DNA of 64,000 nucleotides from Anaeramoeba flamelloides. Its lineage: Eukaryota; Metamonada; Anaeramoebidae. Shown one piece after another: positions 1-10,394 of the stretch (the first letter of the stretch is position 1; every line of letters begins with the position of its first letter). The notes under the pieces are model-generated. The model searched no databases and had not been told where the DNA came from. It worked only from the letters and a program-made list of their open reading frames with translations. Where the stretch lies: assembly GCA_027625915.1 (NCBI GenBank), contig JANTQA010000029.1, positions 1,302,001-1,366,000 of the forward strand. Reading direction: 5' to 3'. The position numbers were made by a program, and so were the translations under genes.

Positions 1-49
1 TTCAATTTTTCTTTATTGATTGAGAAATATATTAATTTATTCATTGACA

Positions 50-684
50 TTAATGGTTGCTTCTCAATTTTTGTTCTAATTCCTTTACCTCGTGGGTTTC
101 GGTGACCACTTCATTAAGTGCAACTTTAATCCTTTTGAGCCAAAATTCTGTATTTTGATGATTAAAAAAAAGATTGAAAAAAGAGAAATGAAAAAAAAGA
201 AAAAAGTTCAGTTTAACAAAGGATCGATAATTAATAACAACAAACGGGAAAAAGACTGAATATTTTAGAAATATTAAATTAACAAACCTGCAGTTTGTGC
301 TTTTTCTTTCAGTTGCTTGGTTACTAATTCATTTTGTTTTTCTAATTCTTCAAGTTTTTTAAGTTGCTCTTCTTCTCCGATTGTCGTAAGATCAGAGATC
401 CGATCCAGCAGCTTATCTATTTTTTTTGATGTCTTAACAATTCCAATTGCGTGCTCCTTAATGTCTTCTTTTGTAAAAACTTGTTCCTCTTCTAATTGTG
501 TTTGAAGGTTGTTGTTATTATTATTGTTATTGTTCTCTATTTGGATCGAATTTTTTAATTCCTTTTCATTAGAATTGTTGGTTTTAAGGTGAATTGCATC
601 ACGTTGGATCACACCAATTGCTGTGTACATTTTTTCAACTAACTCGTCAACAGTGTCCTGAATTTTGGTTAAGTCGTCAACCAT
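50..684 (-). CDS. MED21: Mediator subunit Med21 (two exons)
   Basis: Med21 is a small coiled-coil subunit of the middle module of Mediator (it pairs with Med7) and acts in RNA polymerase II transcription in the nucleus. The start MVDDLTKIQDTVDEL followed by AIGVIQRDA matches the Med21 N-terminal helix. A nine-Asn run (about residues 51-59) splits the helical regions. Exon 1 runs 684-288 and ends in GCA-G before a GTTTGT donor. A 140-bp intron (287-148) ends in ATACAG. Exon 2 (147-50) continues in phase as EFWLKRIKVALNEVV and ends SNH-stop, giving 164 residues against about 140 in animals. Read without splicing, the frame would stop after a short AGLLI tail and lose the last Med21 helix. Family assignment is by eye from the N-terminus and helix layout. 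The ATG at 684 is the first in frame. Confidence 0.82.
148..287 (-). other. Intron of MED21 (140 bp)
   Basis: Donor GTTTGT directly after GCA-G and acceptor ATACAG. The interior is AT-rich with a poly-T/purine run. Joining the flanks restores GAA and keeps an open frame with Med21-like composition for 31 more residues. It is the only short intron seen in the window and is a useful reference for splice-site style. Confidence 0.75.
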
Positions 685-2026
685 TTTTATTTGCTTCTTG
701 ATAACGTGTAGAAAAAAAAAAAAAAAAAAAGTAAAAAAACTTTTGAGAAAAAAATGATTGTGTATTTATTAATGTCCAACCAGAAAAGCACAAAAATTAT
801 AGTCACTTTTTTTAAATTGATAACACTTTTGTTTTTTTGGAATTGTCCAATATTTTGAAATGAATTATAAAAATCAAAATTTAATAACTTTCAATTTAAA
901 AATTTTTACCAGTAAAATCTTGAAAAACATGTAATTTAAACAACTTTCCTCTATTTGGTTTTCAAAAAAAGAGTTTCCTGCTATTGAAATTTCACAGATA
1001 TTTTTATTTTTGATAGTTTTCTATACTGCAGTCCAAATAAAGCGTGAAGAAAAGTTTAATCTGTGTTTCGAAATAAAAAGCGTGTATTTTTATTAGATAA
1101 GGCCTATACATCAACCGATCAAAATCACTGACAACAAACCCTAATTGAGTATAGTACTAATTTTTTAAAGTTCTTATTAAAAAAGAAATTCTTACAAAAT
1201 GAAGGATCAAATTGGAAAATTTATCTCAAAAAATAGAGTAAATTTTTGATTGAAAATTTGAAATCATAAAAAAAAACAAAAAATTTCAAAAAAATTGAGA
1301 ATACTATGAACTAATTGCCTTACTAATTACATTCCTTATTTAAATTTTACTGAAAATTTCAAGATCTTTACTTTCAAAATTGATTTTAACTTTGGTGTAT
1401 TCTTGGTAATTGATTGGATGTTTCCTTGGAACAAGAAGAAAAAAAAGTACGGATTATATATTTGAAATACGGATTATAGTCATTCTACACTCATTATTTT
1501 GATCAAAGTAATTTCAATTAAATTCAAAATGTGATCTTTTGTTAATTATTATTTTTTACCCATTTTTTTGGCTTTTAAAACTTTGTATCAAGTATTTGAA
1601 ATTTAAAATAATATGAAAGTATATCACAGACTGAAATCTTTCAGAATGTTGTTATGAAAGTTCGAAAAAATCTTGAAAGTCCTTGTATGGATTGTGCTAT
1701 TCTTGTTATGTGATAGGATCTACTGTTAAAATGAAATTAAACAAATCAAAATTTTAAATAATATTAGAATAGGGAACCTAAAAGTAAATACCAGAAATCT
1801 CATTTCTAACTGATTTTGTGAAGGTTTTTGTGTTCGTTCCAATAACCATATCTAAAATATTAGGGAACTTGAAATTAAAATTTTCTCGTTATTCTGTATC
1901 TAAAAAGATAAAGGTCATATTTAGACATGGTTGGACTACACACATCCTTCATAGTGAATTTATTTGAGATAACTCTTAAATAATACAATTGATTGAATTT
2001 AAAACAATTCTTTAATGTTGATATTA

Positions 2027-2469
2027 ATGTTCTGGAAAAAAAGTGAGTTAGCAAAAAAAAGCGAAACACAGTTTTTAATTGGGAACATTAATAGAAAATT
2101 CAAAGTAAGATCAGTTAATAAAAGAAGAATAAATAAAGACAAAATGAAGGATTCAACACAATAACAGTTTTTTTTCAAAACAATTTTGTGGTCTGGGTTT
2201 TTTCTATGATTGATCTAATTTTTAGAAATTTGTTGGAAAAATTGACTATTTTTGTGATCTACAAAACCACACACACAATTTTGATAATCAAGTGGATTAA
2301 AATTGTGTTTGTGTTGATTTGACTAAAAATTAAATAATGAATTATTCTTTGAAATTAATTTATTTCTTCTTTTTATTGATTTTACTTTTCGTTTTCAGGT
2401 TCTATTCAGGTAGCCAATGAAAAACCTTTTTTCATTTTTTTTTACTGTTTCAATTTTTTTCCAGAACAA
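2027..2469. mobile_element. TIR element, family F3 (about 430 bp)
   Basis: Left end TGTTCTGGAAAAAAAGTG and right end ..TTTTTTTCCAGAACA are inverted copies. Both ends and the interior (GTTTTTAATTGGGAACATTA, then an A/G-rich stretch) match copies at 19018-19444 and 57332-58789. The size without nested DNA is similar in all three copies (425-443 bp). No coding capacity is seen. Non-autonomous DNA transposon, somewhat decayed; the target duplication is not clear for this copy. Confidence 0.65.
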
Positions 2470-2751
2470 TAATATCATTCTGAAAATTCATACTAAGTAA
2501 AATTAATAAAGAAAAAAAAGAAAACAAATTTTCATATTCCATTGTGAAATTACGAGTTTTTATTTCGTCTCTATGATTTTACTCATCTGTAATTTTCCAC
2601 CAGAAAATAGAAACTCAAACCATATTGTTGTTGTAATTTTGTCATTGATCATCTTATCAAACCTCCTTAATAAATAACAAAAATGAATTTTTAAATAATT
2701 TCACTTTACGATTTTTTATAATTGTCAACAAAAATTTGTTGTGATTTTAGT

Positions 2752-2982
2752 CTTCATTGTAAAATAAAGTGAAACAACTTTTCATTCAACTTTCCAAAAA
2801 AAAAGATTTTAGCAGAAATCATAAAACTTTTCAAATTTTTAATTCTGAAAACAAGCTTAAATTATTCATTTGATATTTTTAAAATTGGGAACTTTCGTGT
2901 ATGATTTTATGTTAATTCTTTGGATATGATTTTTTTGGAAAGCTGAATGAAAATTTTAATCTTTTTATTTTACTATTAAAAG
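2752..2982. mobile_element. TIR element, family F5 (about 225 bp)
   Basis: Inverted ends share TTTTCATTCARCTTTCCAAA (about 40 bp of terminal similarity), and the right end is followed by TA. Relatives with the same ends are at 11465-11686 and 59104-59328. No ORF. Tc1/mariner-like MITE by its TA flank and size. Confidence 0.6.
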
Positions 2983-3741
2983 TAATTCTTGAAGGATTTT
3001 ATATTGATGACAAGAAATACTGATCTTGTTCAATGTCTATTGATACGACAAAGTAACAAAACTGAACTTATTGTTTCTTTTTACTATTTTTAGTACCATT
3101 TTGAATTTTTGAAAACCATATAAAATTTTATATGACTTTTCTGTTGAGAGAACGATTTTTTTAATTAAGATTGTTTTCGTTTGAATGTTCTGAAAATTCG
3201 TAAAAATCGGTGGTCATGAAAATACTTTTCTGAAAACTATTCACTAAGTATTTTCATAAGATTAATAAAAAAAGGGAATTCAACTTATAAATTATTTTAG
3301 ATTTATTAGTATTTTGAAATAACTAGTGGTTGAATTAAATTATATAAAGGGAAACAAAGAATGTAAACTCTGGAGTTAAAATGGCAAATCAAATATGAGG
3401 TTGATCTGTAATAAAGGATTTCTGAGTGATTTAACTTTTGACGAGAATTATTAATGATAAAAAATCATCAAATTAAAAAAACATATTTAATCTGCTGAAA
3501 TGTGCTGGGAACAAATATTTCAAACTTTTAAATTCAGATTTATACTTTACTTTTCGTACTTTAAAAAGAAAATTTGTTTAGTTTTATTTATTATTTTTAA
3601 GTTTGACTTAAATTATTAATTCTTAAATATTTCTAATGGATTTTGGTAACAATTAATTTTATACTTTATGATAAATTGGAAAATTTTGGAAACACTTATA
3701 ACTTTCTTCTCTAATTTATGGTTTATTCTTAAATATAATAG

Positions 3742-4268
3742 CAACAAAAACAATTTATATTCCAAAAAAAATCAACAACACTAAAATATCAGATTCTGAA
3801 CAATCTAGTACGGGATCAGAATCTCAATCTTCAGAATGCTCAAGTGAAGAAATAGCACAATCTACAAATGTCATTTCAATAGATTTAGGCACAATTAGTA
3901 AAAGGGCTTTGGAAGTCTCAAATATTAACAAATATTACAAGTGTAAGAAATGCGAGGCTGCATTAAACAAATTTAGTAAAAAGTTGTCAAAAGAAGAAAT
4001 CCTCAAACTTTTGAACGAGAAAGGAAACGAGAAAGGAAAAGAGAAAGAAAAAGAAAAAGAAAAAGATTTTGAAAAAGAAAATCAAAAAAAAGAAGAAGAA
4101 GAAAAAAAAGAAGAAGAAGAAGAAGAGAAAAAAAAGGAATATGAGAAAGAGATCAGGTTATCCAATTTTCTTGATAAAGAGGGTGAGATAGAAAAAGATT
4201 CCGATCTTGAAGACGAAGAATTAGAGGAAGAAGAAAAAAATCTATTTAATGAACAAGAAATTCCTGAG
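3742..4268 (+). CDS. vWA / Sec23-24-type zinc-finger protein, upstream exon
   Basis: This internal exon is bounded by an AATAG acceptor at 3741 and a perfect GTAAGT donor at 4269. In frame it reads ATKTIYIPKKINNTK, a Ser/Gln/Glu patch, VISIDLGTISKRALEV, then KYYKCKKCEAALNKFSK, followed by a Glu/Lys coiled-coil-like stretch of about 90 residues ending EQEIPE. CKKC is the first half of a Sec23/24-type zinc finger; the second half (CEFC) opens the next exon at 8178. Splicing 4268 to 8178 is phase 0. The order, zinc finger then vWA, matches the C-terminal half of Dictyostelium-type circularly permuted Ras proteins (known family); the permuted GTPase part is not seen upstream. There is no in-frame ATG, so at least one 5' exon is missing from this description. 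Confidence 0.72.
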
Positions 4269-4734
4269 GTAAGTACATTTTTTCTTTAGATTTTTTTTTT
4301 AGGCATGATCAATCAATCCCTGTATTATCAATGAATTTTTAATTCAAATTTTATATAAACAAATTTGTTTATTTATCAAACTCAGATAATTAATAAAGGA
4401 AAAGTTCAATAGATTGATTTATTTATGTGGATTAGAAACCTAGGTTTTGTTTTCCCTTCTTAGATAATTCAAGAAACCATTAATTATCTAAATATAGATA
4501 TTTTTTATATTCAAGATGAAAAGGGTAAAAAAGTATTCTTGATCATTTTTTTATTGACGAGAATTTCTATATTAAATTTAAATTACATCACTGCTGTGTG
4601 TACCTTAAATTTTACAACCCCTGAAGCTTGAAAAAAGATTGTCTTTTATTGGGTGTGGCAACTTGTTATTTTGGTTCTTTACTGATCGATCTTCAATTTA
4701 GTATATTTATAAATAGTTTTTCAAAAAGGCATTA

Positions 4735-6259
4735 CCATAATAAAAAAAGTTATTTATAACATGATATAAACTTGATGTAAAGGTGTTATAAACGTTTAAA
4801 ATGTTATAAAATTTTAAAAATATAAACTTTTATAAAATAAATGCTTGTTATAAAATGTGTTATAAATTTTGTAACATGTTATAAGCCAGTTATAAGGATA
4901 TTTTTTAAACTCAAACATTTTAATTGGGAAAATTTAAGTAAATAAATTTTGATAACTACAGATAAGAAAGAGATTGCCTCTCTAAAAAGGTTATTATTGC
5001 ACTGTAGTCTACGTGGAATGATTTAGGGAAATCCTATAGTAATTAGGCAAAGTTTGAAAATTTTCTGATCCTCTTTTTTTGAATTCTAACAAAGCAAAAT
5101 AATTTGTATTTTACCAATAAATTCGACTCTTAAGAAATGTAATTAAAAGTTATTTTAGAAGAGTTTGAAAATAAAATTTACGATGTTGTTTAATCTCATA
5201 AATCCCAAAAGAGGGCGTGTCTCAATTAAAAACTCTTTGAACTAATAATTTGGTTCTTTGAACCAAATTATTAGTTCCAACAAAGTTCAAGAAAAAAGTC
5301 CATCAAATTATGCGTACTGTTTGGAAATCGAATAAATTCCATTTCGGTATTGAAAACAATGTCCATATACAAACATGGTTTTTTCTCTTTTCGAAAAAAA
5401 AACTAATCTCATTTACCAAAAAAAAAAAAAAAATTGGTCTCTTTTTTCGAAGAAAAAAGGAGAGAAGAAACCATTAATAAGAAGTTTTGGAAAGGTGAAA
5501 AAATAAATGATCTTTTAAGAAAAAAAAAGAAAAAAAAACATTTTTTTTACTATGTCAAGTCAAGAAATTTTAGAGGAATGTTCAAAATCAGTAATTTTAA
5601 CACACAATAGATGCATGCCGATTTTTAAGTTTGATCGTTTTTGAGAATTTGCTGACAAATAGAAAATAAAAGGATAGATAGATCTCATTGAATGGATGAA
5701 CGATCTAGTTTATCTCTATTAAATTTAAACCAAGTTTTGTCTTCACTGATGAAAAAGAAAAATTTAACTTCAATGTTTTCAATAACCTCATTGGAGAGTA
5801 AAAAGAGCCTTTGAAGAACAAGTACTTCAAAGTATTAGTAAAAAATAGTAAACTATTTTTTGTAATTATTTTTCTTTTTTTTTGTTTCGACAAGTTAGAT
5901 CTCGAGTTGAAAAAATACATAGCAACCCATATTGTTTCATTTGTTCAACAGTCACCTTTTATGTTTCCTCGTTTTGGTTCTCCTTCCAGACTCAAAATAT
6001 GAGATTGTTCTAGTGCTAAGATGATATTAATCGTAGTTCTTTGAACTCCTCAATATCATCTTATGTCACTTCGAACAATCTCATATTTCTCGTTCTTCCA
6101 GGCCAAACTCGTCACATAACAAGGAGATTGTTTCCAAATCAAAACAATAAAAACCTTTATAAGGATATTTTTTCATAAAATTTGATAAAATCATCATTTA
6201 AAGGAAATATTGTTATAAAAATGTTTTATAGATGTTATAAAACAATTTTTTTATGAGGG
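4735..6259. mobile_element. TIR element, family F8 (1.5 kb), nested in F4
   Basis: Ends are inverted copies of the pattern CCATAATAAAAAAAG, with TA on both sides. Just inside each end are many TTATAAC/GTTATAA words. It contains a strong hairpin at 5995-6087 (arms TATGAGATTGTTC / GAACAATCTCATA), a short one at 5247-5275 and another around 5370-5480. A partial relative of the left end is at 36210-36350 in the opposite direction. No ORF of note. Confidence 0.55.
5995..6087. repeat. Long hairpin inside the F8 element
   Basis: Arms ATATGAGATTGTTC and GAACAATCTCATAT, with inner arms AAGATGATATT / AATATCATCTT, enclose a short loop. The whole is about 93 bp and would fold as one near-continuous stem. 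Confidence 0.6.
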
Positions 6260-7104
6260 TATTTGGAAATTTATTATTTTTTTCAGAATTCGAATAGAAG
6301 AGTAATAGCCGAATATATTTTAATGTATTTAATAGGAAAAGTGATTTTTGGGTTATCATTTCGAATTTTTCTTTAGGTTTTCTTTTATTTGGAGATTTTC
6401 AAAATATTTAGTGTACATTTACTCAATTCTCTAAAAAATAAAATTTTATTTTTTTAAAAGCATCCAAATAAAACAAAATCATAATAAAGAATTCCAATTG
6501 ACAAACCGAAAAAACACAATTTTTTATAACATCCCTTCTTATATATTAGTCTTACAGTCTTCAATTCAGATTTCGGAGAAAAAAAAATAAATTGTCAAAA
6601 AAATGCCATTTCGAACCTCTATCAAAACCCATTCAAAGTCTAAGAAGGATCAGATAATAACGAAAATAAAAAGTTTTCACACCCAATACAAGATAATCTT
6701 TTTTCAAACTTCAGGGGTTGTAAATCTTAAGGTCATAAAAGAATTCTTGATTATTTAGAGTGATTTCATTTTTGAAAATTAATATCCTATATTCACATTA
6801 TTATCCATTCATGATTTAATTAATATCAATGTTTTCAAATTCTATTTCGGGAGTGTGACAAAATTAAATATTTTTTGAGAAGGGAGCTGATTCGTGAGAA
6901 ATTTTCATTCTTTCTTAAACATTTTTAACTCTGAAACACCCTCAAATATTTAAATTTACAAGTAAAACCAAAGTGTTGGAAAATTGTTGATTTTTCTGAT
7001 TGATCCATTATCTCTATTAAAGGAGACAAAGGTGGAAAAAATTTATTTTTCAGATTTTTGATAAAAGGTAACATAAATGTTTATCTTCAGACTTTTCAAG
7101 TCGA

Positions 7105-7529
7105 CCATAAAATTTTAAATAAAACACAATTGATTTTTCAATTCTTATTTTCCATTTTCAAAAAATTCTGAAATAAGAGTTATTATTCCAAAAAAAAATT
7201 AATAATGAATAATTTCTCATTTATAGAAAATTTTTTTGAATCAAAAAAACAAATTCAAGATCCCAATAAAAACTTAAAAACTATTAGTCCAAAATAGCTT
7301 AAAAAAAATATCAATATTAACTGATCTTTAAAAATTTACCTTTTTTTGAACAATATTTTAAAGTGCTTCAAGAATCTTCAAAATATTTTTTTTTAAATGT
7401 TCCAAAAAATTTGAATAATAATTGATTTATCATTATTTTTTTTTGAATAATAACTCTTATTTCAGAATTTTTTGAAAATGGAAAATTAGAATTGAAAAAT
7501 CAATTGTGTTTTATTTCAAATTTTTTTGG
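7105..7529. mobile_element. TIR element, family F7 (425 bp)
   Basis: About 80 bp of nearly perfect inverted repeat at each end (for example AAATAAAACACAATTG at 7118 and its complement at 7501), including AATAAGAGTTATTATTC and its complement. Right flank TA; left flank GA. No coding capacity. Probably the youngest-looking TIR element in this intron, judged from arm identity. Confidence 0.65.
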
Positions 7530-7615
7530 TAGCCTTGGAAAGACTGTATTTACTAAATTTTGAGAATAAAAAAAAAAAATTAATTTGGAAATTTCTGTTG
7601 AAAAAACAAAGAATA

Positions 7616-7809
7616 CAGGCAGTTCCACTTGTAAGACACAAACTTTCAACGAAATTTATGGCACAAAAAAATCTCAAATTAATGCACAAAATTTGGAATT
7701 TTTTTTTTACAATTTATTTTACTAGAACCTGGATTTTGTGCCTTAATTTGAGATTTTTTTTGTTTTTTAAATTAGTAGAAAGTTTGTGCCTTAAAAGTGG
7801 AACTGACTG
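7616..7809. mobile_element. Palindromic MITE, family F1, copy 1
   Basis: A 194-bp near-perfect palindrome starting CAGGCAGTTCCACTT and ending AAGTGGAACTGACTG, with TA on both sides. Each arm carries spaced GGCACAAA-type words. Three sister copies lie at 12014, 51078 and 63656. An apparent reading frame crossing it is only palindrome DNA. Tc1/mariner-like MITE by TA duplication and CAGT ends. Confidence 0.85.
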
Positions 7810-8177
7810 TAATAAAAAGCAACAAATAAAAAAAACAGAATAGAATTAATTGATCAAATAATTTTTATCCACTTTACTTTTATTTAGAAAATAAAAAAAA
7901 CCAGAAACTCTAGAAAACGTGATCTGATTAATAAAAAAATCAATTGTTTAAATTGAATTATAAAAAAAAAGAAAAAAAAACCAAGACTAGTTGATTATTA
8001 GATATAATAATTTTTGAGATATTTTGACTTTTGAATACACAAAATGAAAGACAATTTTTTCTTCGAGCAGTATTTCGTAAAAAACTCAAAACAAATAATT
8101 ATCATTAAATTGGAATTCGAAAAAAAAAAACAAAATAAAAATATGTATTCAAATATGGATAACAAAATAAAAAATAG

Positions 8178-10394
8178 GGATCGATCATTTGGAAATGTGA
8201 ATTTTGTGGGAACATTAATTTATTAAAAGAATCAAATAAGGTTGAGATACCAACTGAACAGGAAGTGGATTATTTAGTGAATGAGCAGGAAGAAAAGCAA
8301 GAGAATGTTTCTGATTCGATCATCGTCTTTTGTATTGATCAAAGTGGATCAATGTCAATAACTTCGAAATTGGAAGGAAATAAATTGAACCAAAACCAAT
8401 TAAAAAAGATGTTTAAAAACGATTATTCTGTTTTTAATGGAGATTCGGGGTTCTATCGCAGACAGAATACAGACATTTCATGGGTGTCGCGATTACAATG
8501 CTTAAAAGTGGCTGTTGGGAATCAGATAGAAGAGCTGTCGAGGAGATACCCAGAGAGGAAGGTTGTTCTAGTAACCTTTTCTAACGAAGTCAGGGTTTAT
8601 GGCCACGGTTTAAATGAAGAATTAGTTATTAAGGAAGAAGATCTTGAAGACGAAGAAAAGCTAATTAACCTGGGAACAAATTTTGAACTGCCACCAAAGG
8701 TTAGAGAAAGTGCAAGTTCTCTGATCAAAAAGGTCTATGGTTTAATAGAGAATGGACAAACCGCACTGGGGCCTGCAGTTGCCATTTCCATTGCTATTGC
8801 ATCACAGAAAGTAGGATCGAAGGTAATTCTCTGTACCGATGGGCTATCAAACATTGGGATAGGATCACTTGAGGCTGACGGAGAGAAACTTGAACAATCG
8901 GATCAATTTTATACAAGAATGGGTGAAATGTGCGCAAAATCTGGGGTGATCTTTGATATCATTACGATCAAAGAGACTGACTGCAACTTGGAGAAAATTT
9001 GTACAATTTCGACCCTGAGCAGAGGTGACACCTTGATTCTAAAGCCCGTGAAGTTGGCTGATCGATTTAAAAATATCATGAGCAACTCTGTTATTGCAAC
9101 AGCTGTCAATATAAAAGTGATCTTTCATCAAGGGCTTTTTGGATATGATGAAGATGATCGCAAGGTTGGTACACGATTGGAGCAAGAAATTGGAAATGTA
9201 ACTCAGGACCATGAGCTATCCTTTAATTATGGTATCAAGAAAACTGATTCTCACAATCTTGATGAAATGCGAAATAATTGGAAAAGCTTCTATTTCCAAC
9301 TCCAAATTAATTATACCTCGCTGAATGGCGAAAAATGGGTTCGAACTGTAACCAAGAAAATATCAACAACCCAAGATATTAATAAAGCCCTTGATAAAAT
9401 CAATTATGATTTGTGGAATCAAAACGTTGTTCAAAGAACAGCTACATACGCAATAAAGGGAGACATCAAAAAGTCAAAAAATATGTTAAAGATGCATGGT
9501 CGAAGATTCCAAAGGCTTTTAGAAAAAAAAAAAAAAAACAATAAGAAATCGAAGAAAGGGAAAAAGGCGAGAATGGATTTTAGTAAACAAAAAAGAGTGT
9601 TTAGGAAGGTAATGAGACAAGAACTGTCTTCAAGTGATTCTTCGCTTTCGAGTGAAGAATTTTCATCAAATTCAGATTCTAATACAATGAGTACTAGTAC
9701 TTATAGTGAAGGTTCTGATGCCAGTTCAAACACAAGTTCATCTTTAAGTTCAAATTCCAAAAGCAGTTCCGATTCCAACTTCAGTACAGATTCGAATACA
9801 GAAGAAGAAACTAAGGGTGGAGAAAAGAAAGAAAAAACGAAAAAGAAAAAGAACAAGAAAACAAACAAGAAAAAGAAAGAAAAAAAGAAAAACAAAAACA
9901 AAAACAAAAAGAACAAGAAAACGAACACGAAAAAGAAAGAAAAAAAGCAAAAGAAAAACAAAAAGAAAAAAAAAAGTAAAGACTATTCAGTAACACTCTT
10001 AAAGAAGCAAAGAGAGAAAAATCGAAATAAAGAAAGACTGGTAGCAAAAATGGAAAGAGAAAAGAGAAAAAAATCATGTCGAAGAATTGACACTTCAACG
10101 AAAATATTGTTCCGTGCAAAAAAATTTTCTACGAAAAAGAAAAAATTTATGACTTCAAGCTCGGAAGAAGAGGAAATAAACGAAGACACAAAAAATGGCA
10201 AAATTCAAACGAAACAAAAAAAAACAAAAAAGAATCCAATTTTTAATTCCGATACATCTATTTCTTCTCTTTCTTCATTTTCTTCATCACCATCATTGCC
10301 TTCATTATCTGACTCCTCTTCGTCCTCTTCGTCATCTTCGTCCTCCTCTTCATCGTCTTCATCTTCAAATTCAAATTCTGAACATTCTGATTAG
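8178..10394 (+). CDS. vWA / Sec23-24-type zinc-finger protein, main exon
   Basis: The exon opens right after ATAG with GSIIWKCEFCGNINL, completing the zinc finger begun before the 3.9-kb intron. A vWA domain follows. Its MIDAS is intact: DQSGSMS, the Thr of NGQTALGP, and the Asp of CTDGLSN. A beta-sandwich/helical region typical of Sec23/24-like and permuted-Ras-linked vWA proteins comes next (ending about KMHGRRFQRLLEKK). The tail is a Ser-rich patch, a Lys-rich stretch of nearly 100 residues, and a final acidic poly-Ser ending NSEHSD. The exon gives 738 residues. Reading from the first in-frame GTG (8265) would drop CEFC, so the splice acceptor start is preferred. Metal-dependent protein binding is expected for a vWA with complete MIDAS; the partner and pathway are unknown. 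Confidence 0.82.
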   Translation, partial: GSIIWKCEFCGNINLLKESNKVEIPTEQEVDYLVNEQEEKQENVSDSIIVFCIDQSGSMSITSKLEGNKLNQNQLKKMFKNDYSVFNGDSGFYRRQNTDISWVSRLQCLKVAVGNQIEELSRRYPERKVVLVTFSNEVRVYGHGLNEELVIKEEDLEDEEKLINLGTNFELPPKVRESASSLIKKVYGLIENGQTALGPAVAISIAIASQKVGSKVILCTDGLSNIGIGSLEADGEKLEQSDQFYTRMGEMCAKSGVIFDIITIKETDCNLEKICTISTLSRGDTLILKPVKLADRFKNIMSNSVIATAVNIKVIFHQGLFGYDEDDRKVGTRLEQEIGNVTQDHELSFNYGIKKTDSHNLDEMRNNWKSFYFQLQINYTSLNGEKWVRTVTKKISTTQDINKALDKINYDLWNQNVVQRTATYAIKGDIKKSKNMLKMHGRRFQRLLEKKKKNNKKSKKGKKARMDFSKQKRVFRKVMRQELSSSDSSLSSEEFSSNSDSNTMSTSTYSEGSDASSNTSSSLSSNSKSSSDSNFSTDSNTEEETKGGEKKEKTKKKKNKKTNKKKKEKKKNKNKNKKNKKTNTKKKEKKQKKNKKKKKSKDYSVTLLKKQREKNRNKERLVAKMEREKRKKSCRRIDTSTKILFRAKKFSTKKKKFMTSSSEEEEINEDTKNGKIQTKQKKTKKNPIFNSDTSISSLSSFSSSPSLPSLSDSSSSSSSSSSSSSSSSSSNSNSEHSD

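Larger units (their letters stand above)
685..3741. other. AT-rich stretch between MED21 and the vWA gene
   Basis: No exon could be supported here. It holds one 440-bp TIR element (2027-2469) and one 230-bp TIR element (2752-2982); the rest is low-complexity AT-rich DNA with small hairpins near 3115 and 3215. Because the first visible exon of the vWA gene opens with a splice acceptor at 3741 and has no in-frame ATG, its 5' exon(s) must lie in this stretch, unless that exon is itself a remnant. Confidence 0.6.
4603..6732. mobile_element. TIR element, family F4, with nested element
   Basis: The ends are long inverted repeats around TTTACAACCCCTGAAG, extending through the GGGTGTG..AACTT region (over 60 bp of similarity). 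The right inner part (ATTCCAATTGACAAACC .. TTACAGTCTTCAATTC) matches the element at 31062-32648 in the same orientation. TA precedes the left end. The right flank is TC where TA is expected, probably a later mutation. Removing the nested 1.5-kb element leaves about 600 bp. No transposase is visible. Confidence 0.65.
4269..8177 (+). other. 3.9-kb intron of the vWA gene, filled with DNA transposons
   Basis: Bounded by GTAAGT and AAAAATAG; both flanking exons are phase 0 and the join completes a CxxC...CxxC zinc finger. It contains a TA-flanked TIR element (4603-6732) with a second TIR element nested inside it (4735-6259), a 425-bp TIR element (7105-7529) and a palindromic MITE (7616-7809). Together these make up about 70 percent of the intron. 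No further exon is needed or seen. Confidence 0.7.

Noticed and set aside
1418-1446. Possible first exon of the vWA gene (MFPWNKKKK before a GTACGG donor)
   Set aside because: Reading phase does not match the exon at 3742 (the join leaves one base too many) and there is no other support.
7616-7809. Short spaced direct repeats resembling a CRISPR array
   Set aside because: The spaced words are part of a palindromic eukaryotic MITE repeated at four loci; no array or cas genes.
7526-7843. 105-codon open frame on the plus strand
   Set aside because: It runs across a MITE end and the F1 palindrome; its opening is explained by the repeat.
8044-8226. 60-codon frame overlapping the start of the vWA main exon
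   Set aside because: It is in another frame from the zinc finger/vWA reading and lies mostly in the intron; the CEFC frame fits the family.
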